From Desulfobulbus sp. Tol-SR (GTDB lineage: Bacteria > Desulfobacterota > Desulfobulbia > Desulfobulbales > Desulfocapsaceae): 35,345 nt of DNA. Below are positions 14,938 to 24,232 of this stretch, piece after piece. Positions within the stretch are counted from its first letter, which is position 1, and each line of letters begins with the position of its first letter. Under the pieces are notes generated by a model that made no database searches, was not told the origin of the DNA, and saw only the letters and a list, made by a program, of their open reading frames with translations. The stretch lies in the NCBI GenBank assembly GCA_000769715.1, contig JROS01000046.1:1-35345 (forward strand), given 5' to 3'. The position numbers and the translations under genes were made by a program.

Positions 14938-15990
14938 ATGATTGAAATACTACTAAATCCTGATCCGGCTGCCTGGCGCGGTTATTGCGGCCGGCATCAC
15001 GCCGCGCTGTTTACCCACCTCCGGGGGTGGAGCAGCGCCCTGGCGGCGGCGTACGATCTGCCGGTATTTTTTCTGCTGGCCAGGGCCGCCGCTGCCCCGG
15101 GAGACACTGCGGGGATCCTGCCGCTGCTGCTGTTCTCGCCGCCCGGTGGAACGCGACGGCTGATCTCGCTGCCCTATACCGATGCCGCGGGCATAGTCGC
15201 CGATTCCGATGCGGTCCGGCGTCGGCTGCTTGCCGCCGCCCTGGAGCTGGCCGCGGCGACGGGGGCGGCGCATCTCGAACTGCGGCAGTACGGGCGGTTC
15301 GAGATTGTCCCTCCGCTGTCAGCCCTCACCGACTGGCAATGCACCGCCCACTCCTTCAAGATCGGACTTGATAGGCTGCTGCCGGCAACAACGGCAGAAC
15401 TGTGGGACGATCTGCCGGCCAAGGTCAGGAACCAGGTGCGCAAGGCCTGGCGCTGCGGCTGTGTCGTCCGGATCGGCGGCGGGGAGCTGGTGGATGATGT
15501 TCATGGGGTTTTTTCCGATAACATGCGCGATCTCGGTTCGCCGACGCACGGGGTGGAGCTGTTCCGCCAGGTTATCGGCCAGGATGACCTCCGGGCCCGC
15601 TGCATCGTCGTCTATCACCGGGGCGTCCCGGCCGCCGGGGCGATGGTATTCGAACACGGCGGCACCCTGTTCAACCCGTGGGCCTCGTCGTTGCGGCGGC
15701 TACGGCCAATCTGCGCGAACATGCTGCTGTATTGGACGATGCTGGCTCATGGCATCCGCCAGGGCTGCCGTCGCTTCGATTTCGGCCGCTCCTCCCCCGG
15801 GACATCCACCAGCCGGTTCAAGATGCAGTGGGGCGCCGGCGCCCGGCCATTGTACTGGTATGTATTTTCGAGAAATGGGCATGAGTGGTATCCCTCCAAT
15901 GAGTCCTTGGTCAGCGAGGACTGGAAAAGGATGGATCTTGCCGACTCCCGGCGCGAGGGACCGGCCATCCGGCGCTGGATCAGTCTCTGA
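14938..15990 (+). CDS. FemAB/GNAT-like acyltransferase family protein
   Basis: This roughly 350-residue protein resembles the FemAB-like GNAT proteins associated with exopolysaccharide or PEP-CTERM/exosortase loci. Visible signatures are the N-terminal W..Y...H..ALFTHLRGWSSAL motif, the central DDLPAKVRNQVRKAWRCG helix, and the C-terminal FDFGRSSPGTSTSRFKMQWGA signature followed by a Tyr-Trp segment. Relatives transfer an aminoacyl or acyl group to a cell-wall or polysaccharide acceptor; the substrate here is unknown. The chosen ATG at 14938 starts the family N-terminus. The frame stays open to a GTG at 14869, where no ribosome-binding site is evident. Nine bases separate it from the deacetylase-like gene, so the two are probably co-transcribed. 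Confidence 0.75.
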   Translation: MIEILLNPDPAAWRGYCGRHHAALFTHLRGWSSALAAAYDLPVFFLLARAAAAPGDTAGILPLLLFSPPGGTRRLISLPYTDAAGIVADSDAVRRRLLAAALELAAATGAAHLELRQYGRFEIVPPLSALTDWQCTAHSFKIGLDRLLPATTAELWDDLPAKVRNQVRKAWRCGCVVRIGGGELVDDVHGVFSDNMRDLGSPTHGVELFRQVIGQDDLRARCIVVYHRGVPAAGAMVFEHGGTLFNPWASSLRRLRPICANMLLYWTMLAHGIRQGCRRFDFGRSSPGTSTSRFKMQWGAGARPLYWYVFSRNGHEWYPSNESLVSEDWKRMDLADSRREGPAIRRWISL

Positions 15991-15999
15991 GGGGCGGCG

Positions 16000-17154
16000 A
16001 TGATCCTTTATCAAGATGGTGATCGCACCGTTTCCCTGCCGCTGCCGCTGTTTCTGGTGATCGAGGATGTCGGCTGGTGGCAGGGCGAGGACGGGTCGAG
16101 GCGCGGCGAGCCGTATCGCAACGGCTTCTGCCGCCGCCATTGCCTGGCCGATTACCGGGCCCTGGTCGACCTGTCGGAACGGCTGTCGATGCGGGTCGCC
16201 GTCGCCATGGTGGTCGGCGAATGGGACCGCACCAACCTCCTCAGGGATATTGCCGGAGCGACCTGGTTGGGCCGGGCCTGGGACAACCGTCGCAATCAGG
16301 GGCCGTGGCTGGCCGAAGCGGCCAGCTATCTGTGTCGCCACGAGCGCCATCTCGAATTGGCGGTCCATGGGCTCTGTCATGAATTCTGGCGGGACGGGAA
16401 GATGCAGCGTGCCGAATTTCATGATGATGACGGCCTCATGCGGTCCAGGGAGATCGTCGCCGGCCATCTCCGGGCCTATGCGGCCATCCTTCGGGACAAT
16501 GGATTTTCAGGGTTTCCCCGGTTTTTCGTCCCCCCGGCGTTGCGGCACAGTTTCGGCAACGGCGATGGATCGATGCAGGCCGTGCTCAACGACTTCGGCA
16601 TTACCCATGTGACAACGCGGTTTGCCAGGGCCCGGCAGTATTCTCCCCCGATCCACGACAAGCTCACCTGGGAGTGCGGAGTGGCCCTGCTCGAACGCGG
16701 CCTGTCGCCGGTGGCATGGCCCCAGGCCGCGGCGGAGCCGCAAGCACTGCCGCTCAACCCGATCGTCGCCCTGCACTGGGGCAACCTGCTGCACCCCGAT
16801 CCCGCCCGGAACGGCGAGATCATCGCGCGCTGGGCGCAGCGGATCGTCGCCGAAGCCGCCGACATCGGGAGGATTATGGCCATCGATGTCGATGATTGCT
16901 GGCGCCAGGCCGCCGTCTGTTATCTCGCCCGGTTCCGTTTCGGTCAGCGAATGGTGGGCATCGATCTCCGCGACCTGCCGTCGCTCCCCTCGCTCAATGG
17001 CCCATTCTCCCTGAAGATCCGGGCAGTGCCGCCGGTCGGGTGGCGCTGCAGCGGGGCCCGGATCATCGGCCGTGGTACCGACAACGGCGGGATCACCACG
17101 GTGCGGCTGCAGCCCGAACCCGGTCATTCGGAGATCCGCATCGATATCGTCTGA
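16000..17154 (+). CDS. polysaccharide deacetylase-like protein
   Basis: This 384-residue protein resembles the NodB-homology/DUF2334 type of carbohydrate esterase 4 relatives. The N-terminal strand ends [11 protein letters not shown] (acidic pair at 22-23), and a later strand [11 protein letters not shown] gives His123 and His127 in the H-x3-H metal pattern. [17 protein letters not shown] and the FVPPALRH segment follow as in deacetylases that search for a metal-bound sugar. Residues 310-384 form an extra beta-rich C-terminal region. There is no signal peptide, so it is predicted cytoplasmic. The start has GAGGGGCGGCG upstream and lies nine bases after the FemAB-like gene. Modification of a nascent polysaccharide is plausible; the substrate is unknown. 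Confidence 0.65.
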   Translation: MILYQDGDRTVSLPLPLFLVIEDVGWWQGEDGSRRGEPYRNGFCRRHCLADYRALVDLSERLSMRVAVAMVVGEWDRTNLLRDIAGATWLGRAWDNRRNQGPWLAEAASYLCRHERHLELAVHGLCHEFWRDGKMQRAEFHDDDGLMRSREIVAGHLRAYAAILRDNGFSGFPRFFVPPALRHSFGNGDGSMQAVLNDFGITHVTTRFARARQYSPPIHDKLTWECGVALLERGLSPVAWPQAAAEPQALPLNPIVALHWGNLLHPDPARNGEIIARWAQRIVAEAADIGRIMAIDVDDCWRQAAVCYLARFRFGQRMVGIDLRDLPSLPSLNGPFSLKIRAVPPVGWRCSGARIIGRGTDNGGITTVRLQPEPGHSEIRIDIV

Positions 17155-17337
17155 CGAATCGCAATCCCGGCCGATTCCGCCGGGTATCGGCGTCGCCCCG
17201 GACAGTCGCGTCTCATTGCATCCCCCCGGACTCGTATTTTAACGCAATTATCAGTTCCAATGCCGGATCGAACTGGCTACAATCGTTTTTGCAGGGTATT
17301 CTCTTGTCCTTTCACCTGGTCGAACGGAGAGTTGCTG

Positions 17338-17358
17338 CCGGCACCCAGCAGGTGCCGG
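17338..17358. promoter_or_regulatory. perfect 8-bp palindrome in the thiolase leader
   Basis: CCGGCACC (17338-17345) and GGTGCCGG (17351-17358) flank a 5-nt spacer, 32 bp upstream of the thiolase ATG. The position and exact symmetry fit a repressor operator or an mRNA leader hairpin just before the ribosome-binding site. There is no U-tract, so it is not an intrinsic terminator. Confidence 0.45.
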
Positions 17359-17390
17359 TCCATGATATGATTACCCAAAAGGAGAGATCA

Positions 17391-18575
17391 ATGCGTGAAG
17401 TGGTCCTTGTCGGTGCGTGTCGTACGGCGGTTGGCAAATTCGGTGGGTCCTTGAAGGATGTTCCGGCGGTCGAACTGGGGGCCATGGTGATCAAGGCGGC
17501 GCTGGATCGGGCCGGTATCAGGCCGGAAATGGTTGACGAGGGTATCCTCGGATGCGTCCTGACCGGGGCGCTGGGGCAGAATCCGGCCCGGCAGGCGATG
17601 CTCAGGGCCGGAATTCCCCAGGAAGTACCCGCCGTCACCATCAACAAGGTCTGCGGCAGCGGACTCAAATCGGTGATCATGGCAGCTCAGGCCGTCCAGT
17701 GCGGCGACGCCGACATCGTTGTCGCCGGCGGCATGGAAAACATGAGCGCCACGGCCTATGCCCTGCCGCAGGCCCGTTTCGGGTACCGGATGAATACCCC
17801 GGCCAACGGCATCATCGACATGATGGTGCATGACGGCCTGCACTGCGCCATGAGTAATTGCCACATGGGGATCACCGCCGAAAATATCTGCGAAAACTGG
17901 AATCTGTCACGGGCGGAACTCGATCGTTTCTCGGTCGAATCCCAGAAAAAGGCCGAGGCGGCGATCACCAGCGGCCGCTTCAAGGATGAAATCGTGCCGG
18001 TGTTGACCCCGAGACGGAAGGGCGATCCCTTCGTGTTCGACACCGATGAACAGTATTCGCCCGGTTCGTCACTGGACAAGGTCGGCCGATTGCGGCCGGC
18101 GTTCAAGACCGACGGCCTGGTGACCGCGGCCAATGCCTCCGGCATCAACGATGGCGCGGCGATCATCATCGTCATGGCCGCCGACAAGGCCAGGGAACTG
18201 GGGGTGACGCCGATGGCCAGGCTGACGGGCTATGCCTCCGCCGGGGTCGATCCGAAAATCATGGGCATCGGGCCGGCGGCCGCCTCCCCCAAGGCCCTGG
18301 CCAAGGCGGGCAAAAGGCTCGAAGAGATCGAACTGATCGAGGCCAATGAGGCCTTTGCCTCGCAGAGCCTTGCGGTTGCCAGGGAGCTGCAGTTCGACAT
18401 GAGCAAGGTCAACGTTAATGGCGGGGCCATCGCCCTCGGCCATCCGATCGGGGCCTCCGGGGCTCGGATTCTGGTGTCGCTGCTCCATGAGATGATCAAA
18501 CGGGATGCCGGCAGCGGCCTGGCCACCTTGTGCATCGGCGGCGGGATGGGGATCGCCGTGGTGGTGGAAAGATAG
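17391..18575 (+). CDS. acetyl-CoA acetyltransferase (thiolase)
   Basis: This 394-residue biosynthetic-type thiolase condenses two acetyl-CoA to acetoacetyl-CoA, or does the reverse in fatty-acid or butyrate metabolism. The catalytic set is complete: Cys88 in [12 protein letters not shown], His351 in [17 protein letters not shown] and Cys381 in [11 protein letters not shown], at almost the same numbers as E. coli AtoB (88, 349, 379). The sequence EANEAFA, carrying the conserved Asn of NEAF, is also present. AAAGGAGAG places the start at 17391; the frame is open further upstream through non-family sequence. It stands alone, without a 3-hydroxyacyl-CoA dehydrogenase or CoA-transferase beside it, so the pathway cannot be fixed. 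The symbol could be atoB, phaA or thlA. Confidence 0.93.
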   Translation: MREVVLVGACRTAVGKFGGSLKDVPAVELGAMVIKAALDRAGIRPEMVDEGILGCVLTGALGQNPARQAMLRAGIPQEVPAVTINKVCGSGLKSVIMAAQAVQCGDADIVVAGGMENMSATAYALPQARFGYRMNTPANGIIDMMVHDGLHCAMSNCHMGITAENICENWNLSRAELDRFSVESQKKAEAAITSGRFKDEIVPVLTPRRKGDPFVFDTDEQYSPGSSLDKVGRLRPAFKTDGLVTAANASGINDGAAIIIVMAADKARELGVTPMARLTGYASAGVDPKIMGIGPAAASPKALAKAGKRLEEIELIEANEAFASQSLAVARELQFDMSKVNVNGGAIALGHPIGASGARILVSLLHEMIKRDAGSGLATLCIGGGMGIAVVVER

Positions 18576-18634
18576 GCGGCGGGGCGATGATCGCCGGGAA
18601 GGATTGCCCCGCTCCCGACCCCTCCGGTCGTACC

Positions 18635-18684
18635 GGGATGAACCCGCCGGGCTGTCGCCAGGCCGGAGGCGGCGGGTTCATCCC
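18635..18684. terminator. strong hairpin downstream of thiolase
   Basis: GGGATGAACCCGCC (18635-18648) and GGCGGGTTCATCCC (18671-18684) form a perfect 14-bp stem with a 22-nt GC-rich loop, 60 bp past the thiolase stop. C's rather than T's follow, so it is not a canonical intrinsic terminator. It may stabilise the mRNA 3' end or act with Rho. Confidence 0.5.
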
Positions 18685-18826
18685 CCCTCTGTCCCCGCCC
18701 CGGTCGCCGATGGGCGAAGCCTCCGCCGTCCCGCTCGTCATGTCACCCGACAGTATCTTCATCCCGAAGACCAGCCCGCTTCGGACCCACGCATAATGCT
18801 CCGTCTTCTCTTCCTCTCATTGCCCC

Positions 18827-21232
18827 ATGCCGATCTCCAAACTGACCGTTGACGACCTGCGCCTCACCGTCGATCCCGACACGCTGGGATTTGCCGACAC
18901 CTCGGAATTACTCGACCAGGCGCTGTCCTGGATCGGTCAGGAGCGGGCGGAAATCGCCGTCCGCTTCGGCCTCGGGATGGAACAGGCCGATTACAACCTG
19001 TTTGTCCTGGGCGAGGCCGGCAGCGGCCGGTCGTCGCTGCTGCGCCAGGCCATGGAGGTCGCCGCCGCCACCCGCGCCACCCCGCCGGACCTCTGTTACC
19101 TGTACAACTTCGATGCCCCGGAACGTCCCCGCGCCCTCCGCCTGCCGACCGGCCAGGGTCGTCTGCTCCGGCAGAACATGGCGCGGATGATGAACGCCCT
19201 GTTGGCGGATATCCCGCAGCAACTGGACGGCCCGCACTTCAAGGTCGAGAGCGAGCGGATCGCCAAATCCTACAAGGAGGAGGAGTCCAAGGCCTACGCC
19301 GAACTCGATGCCTTTGGCGAGGCCCGGAATTTCACGATGCACCGCGAGTCCGGCCACATGCTGTTCACGTTGCGCGGCAAGGAAGGGCATGGAATGACCG
19401 AAGATGAGATGCTGGCCCTGCCGAAGGAGCAACGCGCCGAGATCGACCGGGCCGAGCAGGAACTGATCGACGAGATCAACCGTTATCTGGAAAAGACCCG
19501 GCCGCTGGAGCAGGTGATGAACGATTCGCTTGCGGCGTTGCGCCGCAAGGTGGCCAAGCCGCTGCTCGACCGCGAATTGCGGAAGATTCGCACCGCCCTG
19601 AAGAACAAGGACCAGGACGCCGCCGGACTCGACACCTATCTCCGCCAGGTCAGGGATGACATCCTCGACAACCTGGAACTGTTCAAGGCCGCCGAGACCG
19701 ATGACGAGCTGCGCAAGGAGATGTTGAACAAACTGTTGTCCCGTTGCCGGGTCAACCTGGTCGTCGACAACGACGGTCTGGGCGGGGCGCCGGTGATCGT
19801 CGAGGACAACCCGCTGTTCCGTTCGCTGTTCGGCAGCATCGAATACCAATCCGAGAATGACGTGCTGGTGACCGATTTTTCCCGGATTCGCGCCGGCAGC
19901 CTGCACAAGGCCCATGGCGGCTTCCTGATGCTGCATCTCCGCGACCTGCTGGCGGACGGACTGGTGTGGGAGAAGCTGCGTCGTTTCCTCCGCAGCGGTC
20001 GTCTCCAGATCGAGGAACCGGGGACTGCCTTCGCGCCGATTGCCGCGGTCTCGCTCGCACCCGAGACGGTTGATGTCGATGTCAAGATCATCCTGATCGG
20101 TTCGCGTGACCTGTATTATGAGCTGCAGGAGGGCGACCCCGAATTTGCCCGCCGTTTCCGGGTCAAGGTCGATTTTGCCGAGCGCTTCGCGGCAAGTGCT
20201 GCCACCCGCCACGCCTCGGCGATTTTCGTCGCCCACACCTGCAGGCTGCTGGGGCTGCCCCATTTCTCCGCGGGCGCGGTGGCCCGGCTGCTGGAGCAGG
20301 GGCATCGCGAGGCCGAGGACCGGTCCCGCCAGAGTGCGATATTCGGCCATACCGAGGCGCTGATCCTGGAAAGCGCGGCGCTGTGCCGGGGTCGGGCCGG
20401 CGGCCTGGTGGCGGCGGTCGACGTCGACCTGGCCCTCGCCGCACGTCGGCTGCGCCACGACTATCCCGAACAGCAGTTGCGGGAATCGATCGCCGAGGGC
20501 GATGTCCTCATCGCCCTGCAGGGCGAATCGGTCGGCCGGTTGAACGGTCTGACCGTCGTTGACCTCGGTGATCACCGCTTCGGCTTTCCGGTGCGCGTCT
20601 CCGCCCGGACCTATGCCGGCGAGGAAGGGCTGATCAACATCGAACGGGAGGTCAACCTGTCCGGCCCGATTCACGATAAGGGCGTCCTTATTCTCCATCA
20701 CTATCTCGCCGGGCTCTTTGCCCCCAACGCCCCCCTGGCATTCAACGCCTCCATCGTCTTCGAGCAGGAGTACAGCGGTATCGAAGGCGATTCGGCCTCC
20801 TGTGCCGAATTGTACGCCTTGCTCTCATCCCTGTCCGGTCTGCCGCTCAAGCAGGGCATCGCGGTCACCGGGGCCCTCAACCAGCACGGCGAGGTGCTGC
20901 CGGTCGGCGGCATCAACGAGAAGATCGAAGGGTATTTCGATATCTGTGCCGCTGCCGGACTGGACGGCGGTCAGGGAGTGCTGATCCCGGCTCGCAACCG
21001 CCGCCACCTGATGCTCGATCATCGGGTGGTCGAGGCGGCGGCGCAGGGCCTGTTCCATATTCACACGGTCGAGCACGTGACCGATGGGCTCGAACTCCTC
21101 ACCGGAGTGCCTGCGGGTCGCATCAACGCCAAGGGCGTGTATACGCGCGGCAGTGTGCTGAGCCTGGCCCAGAGCACCCTGCAGGCCTACCGCCGGGCCT
21201 GTCAGGCAACGGAGCACAAAAAGAAGTATTGA
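18827..21232 (+). CDS. Lon-like ATP-dependent protease (COG1067, LonB/LonH type)
   Basis: This 801-residue protein has an N-terminal AAA+ core split by a long coiled-coil insertion (about 130-300) and a C-terminal S16 protease domain. The P-loop reads GEAGSGRSS (62-70), with Arg where most Walker A motifs have Lys. The sensor/Walker B region lies in SLHKAHGGFLMLHLRDLLADGLVW. The catalytic dyad is Ser656 (EGDSAS) and Lys699 (INEKIEG), 43 residues apart, exactly the spacing of E. coli Lon Ser679/Lys722. Such proteins degrade regulators or damaged proteins in the cytoplasm. The ribosome-binding site is weak; the start is chosen because the family N-terminus (LTVDDLRLTVDPDTLGFADTSEL) begins here. 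Confidence 0.9.
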   Translation: MPISKLTVDDLRLTVDPDTLGFADTSELLDQALSWIGQERAEIAVRFGLGMEQADYNLFVLGEAGSGRSSLLRQAMEVAAATRATPPDLCYLYNFDAPERPRALRLPTGQGRLLRQNMARMMNALLADIPQQLDGPHFKVESERIAKSYKEEESKAYAELDAFGEARNFTMHRESGHMLFTLRGKEGHGMTEDEMLALPKEQRAEIDRAEQELIDEINRYLEKTRPLEQVMNDSLAALRRKVAKPLLDRELRKIRTALKNKDQDAAGLDTYLRQVRDDILDNLELFKAAETDDELRKEMLNKLLSRCRVNLVVDNDGLGGAPVIVEDNPLFRSLFGSIEYQSENDVLVTDFSRIRAGSLHKAHGGFLMLHLRDLLADGLVWEKLRRFLRSGRLQIEEPGTAFAPIAAVSLAPETVDVDVKIILIGSRDLYYELQEGDPEFARRFRVKVDFAERFAASAATRHASAIFVAHTCRLLGLPHFSAGAVARLLEQGHREAEDRSRQSAIFGHTEALILESAALCRGRAGGLVAAVDVDLALAARRLRHDYPEQQLRESIAEGDVLIALQGESVGRLNGLTVVDLGDHRFGFPVRVSARTYAGEEGLINIEREVNLSGPIHDKGVLILHHYLAGLFAPNAPLAFNASIVFEQEYSGIEGDSASCAELYALLSSLSGLPLKQGIAVTGALNQHGEVLPVGGINEKIEGYFDICAAAGLDGGQGVLIPARNRRHLMLDHRVVEAAAQGLFHIHTVEHVTDGLELLTGVPAGRINAKGVYTRGSVLSLAQSTLQAYRRACQATEHKKKY

Positions 21233-21626
21233 GAGCGGCATGGAGGCGGGGTGGCGCGGTCACTCTACCACGTCGCCAGGGGCTCGATCGCGGCACCCGG
21301 AATCATCGCCTTCCAGGAAAGCGACATCGCCGGAAACGGAATGTTCCTTCCAGGGTGCAGACCGTCCCTTATCGCTTACGGCAGTTGAACCCATCGGCTG
21401 ATTACCACGCGACACAGTTCGGGCCATATGCCGACACTCCGTCTCAAGTATTCTCGGCAATGTTCGATTGCTGATCGATATGGTGCCGAAAAGAGGAGGG
21501 ATGGGAAAAAAAATGCAAATTTCGTACTGAAAGAGTAGTCTGCGGGATGTGGATTTCATGGGCCTCGCACAGGAAGGCAAGCTTTGCCGATCGCCGACCC
21601 TGATGACGGCCAGGTATGGATACGGT
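21233..21626. other. intergenic, no gene recognised
   Basis: No frame on either strand has a convincing start site or domain. The hybrid-kinase frame is open from a GTG at 21549, but those extra 26 codons have no recognisable content. The segment probably includes the kinase promoter; no clear hexamers were found. Confidence 0.4.
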
Positions 21627-24071
21627 ATGAAGGATCAATACAAGACCAGAAAGGTGCTGATTGCTGAAAATGATGACCTGAGGCGGCGGATTCTGGAGTT
21701 GGAGCAGACATCGGCTGACGAAGGGAACCGAAGATCTGAACGGACGCGACATCGATCGTCCGATTCCGGTTCGAGTTATCAGGCACTGTTCAGATATTCA
21801 AACGATGCGATACTCCTGACCCAGCCGGACGGCACCATCCTCGACGCCAATCCCGCTGCCTGTGAGATGTTTGGCCGCACCCTGGAAGAGATCCGCAGTC
21901 TCGGGCGCAATGGCCTGGTCGATCGGACGGACCCGCGATTGCACGAGGCCCTGAGCGATCGGGCCCGGAAATTTGCCGCGCGGGCCGAAATCACAATGCT
22001 TCGTGCCGGCGGCGATAAATTCCCGGCGGAAATCACTTCCGCCGTATTCATTGATCAATACGGTCAGCAGAAGACCAGCATGATCATCCGCGACATAACC
22101 GAGAAACGCAGGGCGGAACAGGATTACCGAACATTCTTCCGCCAGATGGCGGACGGCTTTGTCGTGCAGGAGATCCTGCGCGACGGCGAGGGAATGCCGA
22201 GGGATTACCGCATCATCTCGGTCCATCCGGCGTTCGCGCGGATGACCGGCCTGCAGGCCGAAAAGATTATCGGCAGGACGGTCGTCGAGGTGCTGCCGGA
22301 CTCCGAGTGGCACTGGCCTGAGACCCTGGGCAAGGTTGCCTTGAGCGGAAAACCAGCAGTCTTTGAACATTATCAGCAGTTGCTGGACAAGTACTTTGTG
22401 GTCACCGTCTTTCAACCCTTGCCCGACCAGATTGCCTGCATTTTCACCGATATCACCGACCGCAAGCGGGCCGAAGAGGAATTGCACAATCACAGCACCT
22501 ATAACCGGTCGCTGATCGAGGCCAATCTCGACCCTCTCGTCACCATAGATCCCTCCGGCAAAATCACCGATGTCAATTCCGCGACCGAGCAGGTGACCGG
22601 GTATCATCGCCAAGAAATGATCGGTACCGATTTCTCCGATTATTTCACCGAGCCGGAGAAGGCCCGACAAGTGTATCAACAGGTGTTCAAGGAAGGCATG
22701 GTCAGGGACTATCCGCTTGAGATCCTGCACATGGATGGACGCATAACCTTGGTACTCTACAACGCCACGGTGTACCACGATGGTTCCGGCAGGATCCGTG
22801 GCGTCTTCGCCTCCGCCCGTGACGTCACCGGTCGGAAGAAAGCGGAGGAGGAAAAAGCGAAGCTGGAGGCGGTCAACCGACAACTCCGGAAGTCAGCGAG
22901 TCTCGGCCGCATGGCGGGAGCCATCGCCCACCACTTCAACAACAAGTTGCATGTGGTGATGGGCCACCTCGAACTCGCCAGAGTGAATCTGGCTCGAGGG
23001 GATATGTGTTCCAACAATCTCAATGTCGCCATGACGGCAGCCGATGAGGCGGCGGAAATGAGCAAGATGATGCTCACCTACCTGGGTCGGGTGCCCGGCG
23101 ACCAGACGTTGCTGGACCTTGCCGCGATCTGCAGGACCGGTCTGACCGTGCTTCAGGAAAGCATGCCGAAAAATGTGTTCCTGGAAACCGACCTGCAGTC
23201 AGTCGGGCCGGTGGTCCTGGCAAATGCGAAACAACTCCGCCAGATTTTTACCAACCTTGTTACCAATGCCTGGGAATCAGCCGAAGAAAATAGAGCGTTG
23301 GTGATCCGTCTGGCCACCCGAACGGTCCCGGTCGACGCGATCCCCCTGGCTCACCGGTTCCCCATCGCCTGGCAGCCGGAAGCCGGCACCTATGCCTGCC
23401 TGGAGGTGCTGGACAACGGTTGCGGGATATCGGAAACTGATCTCCAGGAGCTGTTCGCCCCGTTTTTTTCGACGAAATTTACCGGTCGAGGTCTGGGGTT
23501 ATCCATGGTCCTGGGCCTCGTGCAGGCGCGCAGCGGAGTTGTCACGGTCGAGAGTTCACTCGGTCGAGGGAGTGCCTTTCGCGTCTTCCTGCCGGTCGCA
23601 GCGGAGGGAGGTGCCGAACGGGCAGGGGATACGACCTCGGCCATGGCCGGCCGGCCGGCCGGTAAGATACTGCTGGTGGATGACGACGAAATCATCGTCG
23701 ATATAACCAGCATGATGCTCGTGAGGCTTGGATTTACAGTGCTCAGCGCCGGTGACGGCATCGAGGCGGTGGAGATGTACCGCCAGCATCGGCCGGGTAT
23801 CTGCCTGGTGCTGAGCGATGTCTACATGCCGAAGATGAACGGCTGGGAGACCCTGAGCGCTCTGCGCCGGATCGATCCCGACATTCCCGTGATCCTGATC
23901 AGCGGGTACAGCGAAGAGCAGGTGATGGAGGGCGACCATCCCGATCTCCCTCAGGCCTTTCTTGGAAAACCATACAGTTTCGAAGTACTCAAGGATGCCA
24001 TTCGTCGCGCGCTCCAGGATACTTCCGGATATGAGTCCTATCGTGGCCTTCTCGAACAGACCGGCACCTGA
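21627..24071 (+). CDS. hybrid histidine kinase (PAS3-HisKA-HATPase-REC)
   Basis: This soluble 814-residue hybrid kinase has a short coiled coil (about 8-30), three PAS domains (about 50-165, 170-285 and 295-410, the last two ending in ITDRKRAEEEL and VTGRKKAEEEK), a transmitter and a C-terminal receiver. The H-box is GAIAHHFNNKLHVVMGHLELA with His435. The N-box (NLVTNAWESA), DNGCGIS and GRGLGLSMVLG complete the ATPase. The receiver has LLVDDDE, Asp731 in LVLSDVYMPKMNG and the Lys in LGKPYSFEVL. There are no transmembrane segments, so PAS ligands or redox state inside the cell are likely inputs. The ATG at 21627 starts the coiled coil. No dedicated regulator sits beside it; output may go through a phosphotransfer protein elsewhere. 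Confidence 0.9.
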   Translation: MKDQYKTRKVLIAENDDLRRRILELEQTSADEGNRRSERTRHRSSDSGSSYQALFRYSNDAILLTQPDGTILDANPAACEMFGRTLEEIRSLGRNGLVDRTDPRLHEALSDRARKFAARAEITMLRAGGDKFPAEITSAVFIDQYGQQKTSMIIRDITEKRRAEQDYRTFFRQMADGFVVQEILRDGEGMPRDYRIISVHPAFARMTGLQAEKIIGRTVVEVLPDSEWHWPETLGKVALSGKPAVFEHYQQLLDKYFVVTVFQPLPDQIACIFTDITDRKRAEEELHNHSTYNRSLIEANLDPLVTIDPSGKITDVNSATEQVTGYHRQEMIGTDFSDYFTEPEKARQVYQQVFKEGMVRDYPLEILHMDGRITLVLYNATVYHDGSGRIRGVFASARDVTGRKKAEEEKAKLEAVNRQLRKSASLGRMAGAIAHHFNNKLHVVMGHLELARVNLARGDMCSNNLNVAMTAADEAAEMSKMMLTYLGRVPGDQTLLDLAAICRTGLTVLQESMPKNVFLETDLQSVGPVVLANAKQLRQIFTNLVTNAWESAEENRALVIRLATRTVPVDAIPLAHRFPIAWQPEAGTYACLEVLDNGCGISETDLQELFAPFFSTKFTGRGLGLSMVLGLVQARSGVVTVESSLGRGSAFRVFLPVAAEGGAERAGDTTSAMAGRPAGKILLVDDDEIIVDITSMMLVRLGFTVLSAGDGIEAVEMYRQHRPGICLVLSDVYMPKMNGWETLSALRRIDPDIPVILISGYSEEQVMEGDHPDLPQAFLGKPYSFEVLKDAIRRALQDTSGYESYRGLLEQTGT

Positions 24072-24232
24072 CCAGGGAACCGGCGGGACACCGGTGAGCG
24101 GAAAGGATACCGACACATCGGGGATCTGACCATCAACCGATTTTTTGTCATGCAGTTTTCACCGCGGCAGCAGCCATCTCGCACCCAGGGACAAAACCGG
24201 AGAGCGATGCGGTACACGCAAGAGGAGATAGT

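Noticed and set aside
18908..20701. 597-codon minus-strand frame opposite the Lon-like gene
   Set aside because: It is a long open antisense frame caused by high GC; the plus strand carries the protease dyad and P-loop.
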